This document shows, piece by piece, positions 36,147-42,033 of a DNA stretch of 42,033 nucleotides. The notes under the pieces were generated by a model. That model did not search any database, was not told the origin of the DNA, and was given only the letters and a program-made list of their open reading frames with translations. Position 1 is the stretch's first letter. Each line of letters starts with the position of its first letter. The position numbers and the translations under genes are program-made. Source of the stretch: Dolichospermum sp. UHCC 0259. Lineage in GTDB: Bacteria; Cyanobacteriota; Cyanobacteriia; Cyanobacteriales; Nostocaceae. The stretch is taken from contig NZ_VIKX01000220.1 of NCBI RefSeq assembly GCF_009711935.1, forward strand, positions 1 to 42,033, read 5' to 3'.

Positions 36147-36267
36147 GAACTTACGCAACTAACACATTGGTAGAGTGAGTCAGACTGCATAAATCATGCA
36201 AATAAGCAGATTTTTGATATCTCGCACACCCTGTAACAGATTTTTAGTGTGACATTTGCGTAAGTTC
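36147..36267. mobile_element. MITE-like element, second copy, core inverted
   Basis: Perfect 12-bp termini GAACTTACGCAA / TTGCGTAAGTTC enclose 121 bp. The arms just inside the termini (ACACATTGGTAG and CAGATTTTTAGTGTGACA) match the 4282-4473 copy in the same orientation. The core matches that copy's core in reverse complement (TCAGACTGCATAAATC..GCAAATAA.CAGATT). Only one core unit is present. Confidence 0.7.
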
Positions 36268-36304
36268 TATTATTTATATTCGTCAAATGCTTTCAAAACA
36301 TTCT

Positions 36305-37156
36305 TTAAGGATTACAATATTCACATAAACTAGGATCAGCAAATTCTTGATTGTTAGGAAATAATTGTTGTTGGCTAAAGTTGCATTTTTGACATTGAAA
36401 AATTACTGCTTTAATTAATGAAGTTGGCTGATGACAAAGTTCACAGGGTAGTCCAGGTATTTTTTGATTGATAATAAAACCAGGCGTATGACATTGGGGA
36501 CATAAACTATTAATTTTATTAATTAAGTCTTGAGTAGCCAGAGCAATATTTTTCATTCTGGTAGGATTATACATTGCTCTCATGTCTGTTTCTATATTAA
36601 ATTTACCGTTTGTGCTTTTTATGGCAATTTCTACTGAATTGATCAGGTTTTCTTTGCTGTTAATACCTTTAATAAATTCTGTTTTTCCTAGTGATACATT
36701 ATCAAATGAAATGATTAAACTATGTTCAGGAAAACCAATTTTTTGAGCAAATTCTTCAGCTTCTTCTAAGCAGGAGATAGTTTGATGATTAAAATTAGTT
36801 TCCATAGAAAATATTTCACCAATAATTTCTAAATTATTTTCTTGATCCAGAAAAATAATGATTTCTCTGTTAGCATAAATATAGGGAATTAGAGGATGAG
36901 GTGTAAAACTTCCTTCACTAGCAATTACTATTTTTTCCTCATACATTTCCAAGGCTTTTTGAGCTTTTAACCTCGCAGTAATAACCTGTGTGTCTGGACG
37001 TTGAATTTCCCTAGTAAAAGTTCCAAAAACATCAGTATTTAAGCCTTCAGGAACTATCACATTAATTCCCAAATGTTCTTTTAATAAAGGAGAAATTACT
37101 TTTTCTTTATTGTGCATTGTCGCCAAAATAGCCACGCGATTATTATATATTGACAT
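36305..37156 (-). CDS. DUF6671-like protein with C-terminal zinc ribbons
   Basis: A 283-residue protein. The N-terminal 200 residues are alpha/beta (RVAILATMHNKEKVISPLLKEHLGINVIVPEGLNTDVFGTFT, IVIASEGSFTPHPLIPYI). The C-terminal 75 residues hold three cysteine pairs: CPQCHTPG, CELCHQP and CQKC...CEYC, i.e. likely zinc ribbons. I recall this architecture as DUF6671, but this is not certain. The GSF.PHP phrase may be a catalytic or ligand site. Function unknown. The gene lies between selO and the acetyltransferase, all leftward, with gaps that suggest separate transcription. Confidence 0.6.
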   Translation of the reverse strand: MSIYNNRVAILATMHNKEKVISPLLKEHLGINVIVPEGLNTDVFGTFTREIQRPDTQVITARLKAQKALEMYEEKIVIASEGSFTPHPLIPYIYANREIIIFLDQENNLEIIGEIFSMETNFNHQTISCLEEAEEFAQKIGFPEHSLIISFDNVSLGKTEFIKGINSKENLINSVEIAIKSTNGKFNIETDMRAMYNPTRMKNIALATQDLINKINSLCPQCHTPGFIINQKIPGLPCELCHQPTSLIKAVIFQCQKCNFSQQQLFPNNQEFADPSLCEYCNP

Positions 37157-37182
37157 AATTCTCTCCCTTATTATCTATTAGC

Positions 37183-37209
37183 TCCCCGACTTCTCTAAGA
37201 AGTTGGGGA
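37183..37209. repeat. Compact TCCCCGACTTCT hairpin
   Basis: CCCCGACTTCT-CTA-AGAAGTTGGGG is an 11-bp stem with one G-U pair. It belongs to the same repeat family as 798 and 4244 but lacks an internal spacer. It sits between two leftward genes and could end transcription of the acetyltransferase gene, although the following T-rich stretch lies on the other side. Confidence 0.6.
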
Positions 37210-37226
37210 TCTGAGTTATTGAGTTA

Positions 37227-37814
37227 TTATAAATTTGGTCGCCAGTGAGGATTTGTTAAACTTGTGAAAATATGATCTTCCCATTTACCATTAATCATTA
37301 AATAATCTCTAGCATATCCTTCAACGACAAAACCAGCCCTTTTAAGAACATTACCACTACGGCGATTATGTGGCATATAATTAGCCATAATGCGGTGCAG
37401 ATTTAATTCTTGAAAAACATACTCTGTGGAAATAGATAAAGCTTCTGTCATGTAACCATAACCTTGGGCTGATTCCGCCAAACTATATCCTAAATGACAA
37501 AATTGAGCAGCACTATAAACAAAGTTGCTAAAATTAGCAGTTCCCAGAACTTTTATCGGTTGGTGTTTTCGATAAATAAATAGTTTTAATGAATATTTGT
37601 TAACAAATTCCCAAAAACTTGTTTCTACTTGATACTCCCAATATTCATCGGTGAAAAAGTTTTCATCCCATTTAGGATAAAATGGTGTGAGATATTCTTT
37701 GTTTTCCGTAAAATATTTGAGTATGTGAGGAATATCCTCCATCACTGCCATTCTTAATATTAGGCGATCGCTTGTCAGAATTGGTGGCTCTGATGTCATA
37801 TCCTCAAATTTCAA
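37227..37814 (-). CDS. GNAT N-acetyltransferase (RimJ/RimL type)
   Basis: A 195-residue GNAT-family enzyme. TSDRLILRMAVMEDIPHIL at the start and LGYSLAESAQGYGYMTEALSISTEYVFQELNLHRIMANYMPHNRRSGNVLKRAGFVVEGYARDYLMINGKWEDH are typical of the RimJ-like group: acetyl-CoA binding 'Q/AQGYGYM.EAL' and 'N..S..vlkraGF..EG'. It probably acetylates a protein N-terminus or a small amine. A second ATG at residue 6 (37799) is an alternative start. It is divergent from bioB. Confidence 0.88.
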   Translation of the reverse strand: MKFEDMTSEPPILTSDRLILRMAVMEDIPHILKYFTENKEYLTPFYPKWDENFFTDEYWEYQVETSFWEFVNKYSLKLFIYRKHQPIKVLGTANFSNFVYSAAQFCHLGYSLAESAQGYGYMTEALSISTEYVFQELNLHRIMANYMPHNRRSGNVLKRAGFVVEGYARDYLMINGKWEDHIFTSLTNPHWRPNL

Positions 37815-37876
37815 TATTTTGTATCAGCTATACTAATTAAAAATTAAACCACAAGACTGTAAAAAGGATAATAACA

Positions 37877-38878
37877 GTGGGAATACGCTACGATTGGCAA
37901 CCAGCAGAAATATTGACAATATATAATACACCATTTCTAGAGCTAATTTATCAAGCCGCAACAGTGCATCGTCAATATCACAAACCTGAACAAATACAAG
38001 TTTGTAAGCTTATCTCTATTAAAACTGGTGCTTGTCCAGAAGATTGCGGTTATTGCGCTCAATCTTCTCGCTACAAAACCGAGGTAAAACCCGAAGCACT
38101 GTTAGAAAAAGAAACGGTGATAAATATTGCCAAAACAGCTAAAGAAAGCGGTGTAAGTCGCGTTTGTATGGGTGCTGCTTGGCGAGAAGTTCGGGACAAT
38201 TCCCAATTTGAGGAAGTCCTGGATATGGTTAAGGACGTAACTGGGATGGGTTTAGAGGTATGCTGTACCTTGGGAATGTTGACAGAAAATCAAGCCAAGC
38301 GGTTAGAGGATGCAGGATTATATGCTTATAACCATAATCTTGACACCTCAGAGGAATACTACAGCACTGTAATTACAACTCGAACTTATAGCGATCGCCT
38401 GAATACAATTGCCAATGTTCGCCAAACTAATGTTACCGTATGTTCGGGCGGTATTCTCGGTTTAGGGGAAAATGTGAGCGATCGGGTGGGAATGTTACAT
38501 ACTCTCTCAAATTTACAACCTCACCCCGAATCTGTACCCATCAATATTCTTTCCCAAGTTCCCGGTACACCTTTGGAAAATCAACCAGATGTCCCCATTT
38601 GGGATGTAGTGCGGATGATTGCAACTGCTAGAATTATTATGCCTAAATCTGACGTGCGTTTGAGTGCAGGTAGGGCGAGACTTTCCCAAGTAGAACAGGC
38701 TTTATGCTTCATGGCTGGTGCAAATTCCATCTTCTCCAGCGATGATAATAAAATGTTGACGGTGACTACTCCTTGTCCCGATTATGACGCAGATAAAGAA
38801 ATGTTGAACTTGCTAGGTTTAGAAATGCGTCCACCGTTTCAAAAGCAGGAAAAAACACCTAATCTAGCGATGATATAA
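37877..38878 (+). CDS. bioB: Biotin synthase BioB
   Basis: Radical SAM enzyme that inserts sulphur into dethiobiotin. The CxxxCxxC cluster motif is C53-C57-C60 in [14 protein letters not shown]; further BioB motifs are [33 protein letters not shown] and RLSAGR, and the auxiliary cluster residues are in the expected places. The start is GTG at 37877 with AAGGAT eight bases upstream; it gives 333 residues, normal for BioB. No other biotin genes are adjacent. Confidence 0.96.
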   Translation: MGIRYDWQPAEILTIYNTPFLELIYQAATVHRQYHKPEQIQVCKLISIKTGACPEDCGYCAQSSRYKTEVKPEALLEKETVINIAKTAKESGVSRVCMGAAWREVRDNSQFEEVLDMVKDVTGMGLEVCCTLGMLTENQAKRLEDAGLYAYNHNLDTSEEYYSTVITTRTYSDRLNTIANVRQTNVTVCSGGILGLGENVSDRVGMLHTLSNLQPHPESVPINILSQVPGTPLENQPDVPIWDVVRMIATARIIMPKSDVRLSAGRARLSQVEQALCFMAGANSIFSSDDNKMLTVTTPCPDYDADKEMLNLLGLEMRPPFQKQEKTPNLAMI

Positions 38879-38891
38879 CAATTGAAAATTA

Positions 38892-38912
38892 CCTCTCCCT
38901 GACTGGGAGAGG
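38892..38912 (+). terminator. Possible bioB terminator hairpin
   Basis: CCTCTCCC-TGACT-GGGAGAGG is a perfect 8-bp stem 14 bases after bioB. No T-run follows, so it may stop transcription weakly or be a repeat. Confidence 0.4.
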
Positions 38913-38959
38913 ACTCGAATATGCTAGAATTTAGGATGAATTTTAAGCAGGTGATGAAG

Positions 38960-39277
38960 ATGACACAATCCACACCCCAAAGAGTTGTCCGTCGTGGTCG
39001 AGTATTTCCCGAAATTCAGTGGACTGATGAACAAAAAGCTCAAGATAGAGCTAGAAGAAAGGCATTTTCTGATCGTTGTTGGGTAATTTTTGAGCGTTTA
39101 AAACCAGAAATATTAGATAAATATTATGGTTGGTATATTGCTATTGAACCTGATAGTGGTGATTATTTTCTTGATCAAGATAAGGAAGTAGCCAGTAAAA
39201 TGGCCAGAGAAAAGTATCCTCATGTTATTCATCATATTTATGGCATTAATGAAACGGGAGTTAGTGGCAGAATATGA
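38960..39277 (+). CDS. DUF5678-like small protein, partner of a retropepsin-like gene
   Basis: From the ATG at 38960, with AGGTGA five bases upstream, the protein has 105 residues. The open frame continues to 38921, but the extra 13 residues look unconserved. The C-terminal part (YYGWYIAIEPDSGDYFLDQDKEVASKMAREKYPHVIHHIYGI) resembles DUF5678 proteins, which in cyanobacteria are often followed by a clan AA aspartic protease. The stop overlaps the next ATG as ATGA, a coupled pair. That next gene is truncated here. Function unknown. Confidence 0.65.
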   Translation: MTQSTPQRVVRRGRVFPEIQWTDEQKAQDRARRKAFSDRCWVIFERLKPEILDKYYGWYIAIEPDSGDYFLDQDKEVASKMAREKYPHVIHHIYGINETGVSGRI

Positions 39278-39351
39278 TTGAGGGAAGATTTGGAGAAAAT
39301 GGACAAGTTTATTTTGAAATTGATTTAATTGGGTCTGTAATGTATCATTGA
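39274..39351 (+). pseudogene. Truncated retropepsin-like (clan AA) aspartic protease gene
   Basis: An ATG overlapping the previous stop opens a 25-codon frame reading IEGRFGENGQVYFEIDLIGS and then a few unrelated residues to TGA. This is the usual N-terminus of cyanobacterial clan AA aspartic proteases, which continue to an ALLDTGF active site. That part is missing. Sequence similarity to the family ends at about 39340, where AT-rich DNA leading into the ATPase operon begins. Confidence 0.55.
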
Positions 39352-39437
39352 ATATTAGGATTAAACCACCTTCTGTAAAGAATACTCGCTTAAAGTTCTT
39401 AACCAAAATTTTAAATAACTTCGTAAACGAAAAGACT

Positions 39438-40859
39438 ATGTATATACGAAAAGTTGAAATTAAAAATTTGTGGGGAAATAATTATTCATGGACACTCAAT
39501 CAAGACGTGAATGTTTTGATCGGTAAAAACGGTTCAGGGAAATCAACAATATTCAAAATGCTTAACGCAGCAGTTCAGCCAATTGAAGACAGTCAACTTA
39601 ATTTTAGATTATTTGATCCTATTGATGAAATGATTATTGCTTTAGAAGAGGATATTGTCATCAGAGTTGATAGTGAAAACAGAAGTATCACTGGTAACAA
39701 AGAAGGCATAAACTATACATTAAATACATCATTTATTAATACTTTTGATGTGATTGAAAAAAGTATAGACCCAACTCTCACATTACTTGATTACCAATTA
39801 GATAAGCTAAAACTAGAATTTGTGACTTATCAAAGGGATTTATCAAATAAAGTTGAAGCAGCCTTAAAAGAAGATGACGGAGAAACTAGATTAAATCAAT
39901 TAGCTAAAATTGAAGCTATATATGAACCGAAAAAAAAATTTATTGAAATAATAAATAAACTATTTTTTCATACAGATAAAAAATTTGATGAAAAGGAATT
40001 TCATTTTATTAAGAAAGCTATCCAAACTCCAATATTACCCCAAGATTTGTCATCTGGGGAAAAACAAATACTGATTATTTTATTACAAACATTATTACAA
40101 GATAAACAACCTTATATATTATTAATGGACGAACCAGAAATATCATTACACATTGACTGGCAAAGAAGTTTGATAGAACACATCAGACAAATAAATCCAA
40201 ATTGTCAAATTATTATTACAACCCATTCACCTACTATTTTTTATCAAGGCTGGATTGAAAAAACAACAAGAATTGAAGAAATTAAATCTGCTGTTGATAA
40301 TTCAACAGAAATTACGACAATTATAGAAAAAAATACACAATCACAAGGTCGTGTAGAAAAAATAAAAAATGATTTTAGAAGTTTTTCTGGTAGTAGATTT
40401 GCTAAAATTTATCAATTTAATCGCCGCGTAAAAGCATATACTTCATTTACAAAAGATGAATGTCTGGAATTATTGAATTTTCTCCAAGAAAATCAGATTG
40501 ATCCTGATGTAATCACTTTTACTACTCTTATTTCTAAACTGAATAATTATCCTGATGCAAAATGTATTTTTGATTTAATAGAAGCAGAAACTTATACTAA
40601 AGCATCTCACGTCAAGCCTAATGATATAACACTTAACACTTTGATAAAAAAAGTTAATACAGTGGAAGAAGGTCTGGAACTTATTCAAAATGTAAGTAAT
40701 CACGAAAAATTGCAATTATATCCTGATATAATTACTTTCAGCACTTTACTAGGTAAAGCTAAAAACACAGATGAAATTAATTTACTAGAAGAAATGCGAG
40801 AATATTATAAAATAAAACCAAATTATAGATACTTAAATAAATTAAAATTTAAAAAGTAA
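39438..40859 (+). CDS. ABC-type ATPase with C-terminal PPR-like repeats (AriA/OLD-like)
   Basis: From ATG 39438 the protein has 473 residues; a TTG at 39348 is an unlikely earlier start. Residues 1-270 form an intact ABC/SMC-like ATPase: Walker A GKNGSGKST (29-37), signature LSSGEK (204-209), Walker B ILLMDEPE (227-234), H-loop TTHS (261-264). Such ATPases occur in OLD, Septu and PARIS defence proteins. Residues about 324-465 hold four PPR-like repeats: IYQFNRRVKAY, VITFTTLISKL, DITLNTLIKKV and IITFSTLLGKA begin the units, which are 34, 38, 35 and 32 residues long. PPR domains bind RNA and are rare in bacteria. It is one base from the downstream DUF4435 gene. The operon is AT-rich without HIP1 sites. 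An anti-phage role is inference. Confidence 0.8.
   Translation: MYIRKVEIKNLWGNNYSWTLNQDVNVLIGKNGSGKSTIFKMLNAAVQPIEDSQLNFRLFDPIDEMIIALEEDIVIRVDSENRSITGNKEGINYTLNTSFINTFDVIEKSIDPTLTLLDYQLDKLKLEFVTYQRDLSNKVEAALKEDDGETRLNQLAKIEAIYEPKKKFIEIINKLFFHTDKKFDEKEFHFIKKAIQTPILPQDLSSGEKQILIILLQTLLQDKQPYILLMDEPEISLHIDWQRSLIEHIRQINPNCQIIITTHSPTIFYQGWIEKTTRIEEIKSAVDNSTEITTIIEKNTQSQGRVEKIKNDFRSFSGSRFAKIYQFNRRVKAYTSFTKDECLELLNFLQENQIDPDVITFTTLISKLNNYPDAKCIFDLIEAETYTKASHVKPNDITLNTLIKKVNTVEEGLELIQNVSNHEKLQLYPDIITFSTLLGKAKNTDEINLLEEMREYYKIKPNYRYLNKLKFKK
40407..40823 (+). other. PPR-like repeat array within the ATPase gene
   Basis: Repeat units by residue: 324-357, 358-395, 396-430, 431-462. Each starts with the x-x-T/Q-F/L-N/T/S-x-L/V-I-like first helix and ends with KP(N/D) or YPD/DPD, as PPR units do. 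Positions 5 and last are N-D, T-N, N-D and S-N. Confidence 0.65.
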
Positions 40860-40860
40860 T

Positions 40861-41868
40861 ATGATGAGAGATCAAGATTATCAAATGTTTGCTGACCGAA
40901 TGGTAGAAGATGCCTTTATGAAAGATTGCGATCTTTCTGTATTAGTTGAAGATGTTTATGATCAAAGATTTTGGGAATGTATTATTGAAAATGTCAAACC
41001 AGATTTAAAAGATAAAGTTGATTTCCCAAATCCTACTCCAGAGGGAACTCGCGGAAAAAGTATTTTGAAAAAGTTTAAAAATTGCGTCAGTAAGAAAATT
41101 ATTATTTGCGTTGACAGTGATTGCGAATACTTGTATGATCATAACGTCTGGTATATTGATAAATATATTTACCACACAGTTGTTTATAGTAAAGAAAATT
41201 TCCAATGTCATCATTTATCATTACATCAAATACCAAAGGATTTGACCAATGAACGGTATGATTTCAAGAGTTTGTTGGAAAAGATTTCTCTGATGATTTC
41301 TCCAATATTTTATTTTTGGTTCTATTTTAAAGAAAATAACTTCAAAGATTTTGATAATCTTATAAGCAATGAAAAATTTGCAACTATTTTAAGTTTTAAA
41401 GGTACTCAATTTGAGACTCTTGGAGATGAGAACCTTTTATATCAGAGTATTGAGGATAGAGTGAAAGCTGAATTGCAAAATCTTAAAATTTTAATGGGTG
41501 AAGGTTGGTATGACGCAACTTTTGAAAATGATATTCCTGAAATAAGAGAACGATTAAAAGAAAAATCTTCCATACAGGAAGAAAGAATTTTAGACTTTTA
41601 TTATGGACATAGTGTATTAGAAGAATTTGTTCAACCTTTTATGATAAAAATTATTGAAATATTGAAGAATAGAAAAATAGAGGAAGTAAAGCAGACTCTA
41701 AGTGCAGCACCAGAAAAAGTTATTAATGAAACAATTAGTCGGATTGAAAATATTGCAAGAAAAGATATTGACACTAAATTAAGTGACAGTTTTAAATATC
41801 TTATTGATCGTAATATTGATCAGAATATGGAAAAAATTAAAGAAAAATTAGCTAAAGAACTGAATTAG
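40861..41868 (+). CDS. DUF4435 (TOPRIM-like) protein, AriB-like
   Basis: A 335-residue protein. The N-terminal 125 residues match the DUF4435 pattern: LSVLVEDVYDQRFWECI (E30, D34), then GTRGKSILKKF (G65), IIICVDSDCEY (D85, D87) and VVYSKENFQC (E112, N113). E30 and D85-x-D87 would be the TOPRIM metal-binding acids. In PARIS systems a DUF4435 nuclease (AriB) is held by the ATPase AriA and released on phage infection to cleave tRNA (established for known PARIS). The C-terminal 110 residues are a charged helical, coiled-coil-like region. It starts one base after the ATPase stop, so the two form an operon. Nuclease activity here is inferred. Confidence 0.75.
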   Translation: MMRDQDYQMFADRMVEDAFMKDCDLSVLVEDVYDQRFWECIIENVKPDLKDKVDFPNPTPEGTRGKSILKKFKNCVSKKIIICVDSDCEYLYDHNVWYIDKYIYHTVVYSKENFQCHHLSLHQIPKDLTNERYDFKSLLEKISLMISPIFYFWFYFKENNFKDFDNLISNEKFATILSFKGTQFETLGDENLLYQSIEDRVKAELQNLKILMGEGWYDATFENDIPEIRERLKEKSSIQEERILDFYYGHSVLEEFVQPFMIKIIEILKNRKIEEVKQTLSAAPEKVINETISRIENIARKDIDTKLSDSFKYLIDRNIDQNMEKIKEKLAKELN

Positions 41869-41897
41869 TTTTGTTTTAGTTTTGTTACTGTTATAGA

Positions 41898-42023
41898 ATG
41901 AAGACAGACACGATATTTTACACATTACTACAAAATCTCCCCAGTGTATTATTTGAACTGCTAGAACAGCCCCCCACACTAGTGGTCTGTCAAGCAAAAA
42001 ATTGTGAATTTGAGAGAGAATAG
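41898..42023 (+). pseudogene. N-terminal fragment of a DUF2887/Rpn-like gene
   Basis: The frame begins TDTIFYTLLQNLPSVLFELL, the typical start of cyanobacterial DUF2887 nuclease-like proteins, then after EQPP diverges and stops at 42021 after 41 residues. Full-length members are about 200-300 residues. The divergence begins at CTAGTGGTCTGTCA, which looks like the terminal repeat of a mobile element that continues past the window end. Confidence 0.5.
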
Positions 42024-42033
42024 GGGGGCTATT

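Noticed and set aside
39278-39437. Retron-type ncRNA upstream of the ATPase gene, as ATPase/TOPRIM effectors occur with retrons
   Set aside because: There is no reverse transcriptase gene nearby and no clear msr/msd-like fold.
40407-40823. Reading the ATPase C-terminal repeats as TPR units
   Set aside because: The units are 32-38 residues long with the PD/PN-V/I-T-F/L-N/T-x-L-I phrase of PPR. The TPR consensus (W-LG-Y-A-F-A-P) does not fit.

Overview
The window comes from a cyanobacterial chromosome, most likely a filamentous, heterocyst-forming type (Nostocales). Supporting signs are the many HIP1 octamers (GCGATCGC) in core genes, heptameric tandem repeats (CCCCAGT, TTACCAA, GACTCCT and similar) at gene junctions, photosynthesis genes (psbZ, ycf20, ycf54, a PSII S4 protein), and the order kaiA-kaiB-kaiC-hgdD with a KaiA that lacks its receiver domain. 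The genus cannot be fixed from the sequence alone.

Layout. 1-2.5 kb: an ABC-2 type permease (5' end possibly broken) and two Uma2-family nuclease-like genes. 2.6-9.6 kb: pdxJ, a SnoaL-like protein resembling plant pathogen-related proteins, a nested MITE-like element, ycf54, a secreted SPOR-like protein, then a leftward DUF212 phosphatase-like gene, crtE and folD, and a rightward DUF3102-like gene. 9.7-12.5 kb: a pterin dehydratase, then an AT-rich leftward cluster of three genes (STAND/AAA-like ATPase and two unrecognised 190-residue proteins) that looks accessory. 12.6-21.1 kb: a ProA-like protein without the catalytic cysteine, a zinc-ribbon membrane protein, tRNA-Gly(GCC), ribH, psbZ, a DHH-CBS-tRNA nucleotidyltransferase fusion, tRNA-Val(GAC), the PSII S4 protein and two conserved small proteins. 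21.3-29.9 kb: hgdD, kaiC, kaiB, short kaiA, and a divergent hybrid histidine kinase with pseudo-receivers. 30-38.9 kb: a GT39 membrane glycosyltransferase, a lipoprotein, ycf20 with a GLYK-type glycerate kinase, a HicB antitoxin with a possible HicA remnant, selO, a DUF6671-like protein, an acetyltransferase and bioB.

39-42 kb is the most unusual part. A retropepsin-like gene is cut off after about 25 codons. Directly after it lies an AT-rich two-gene operon: an ABC-type ATPase whose C-terminus carries about four pentatricopeptide (PPR)-like repeats, followed one base later by a DUF4435/TOPRIM-like protein. The pair has the architecture of PARIS-type (AriA/AriB) anti-phage systems, with an apparent RNA-binding module added to the ATPase. 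Beyond it, a DUF2887-like gene is also cut short. The pair therefore appears to be a defence module inserted between two damaged genes.

Reading frames, motifs, tRNA folds and repeats are read directly from the sequence. Family names come from recalled family patterns, not from searches. Roles for the two ATPase modules and the link between the hybrid kinase and the clock are inference.
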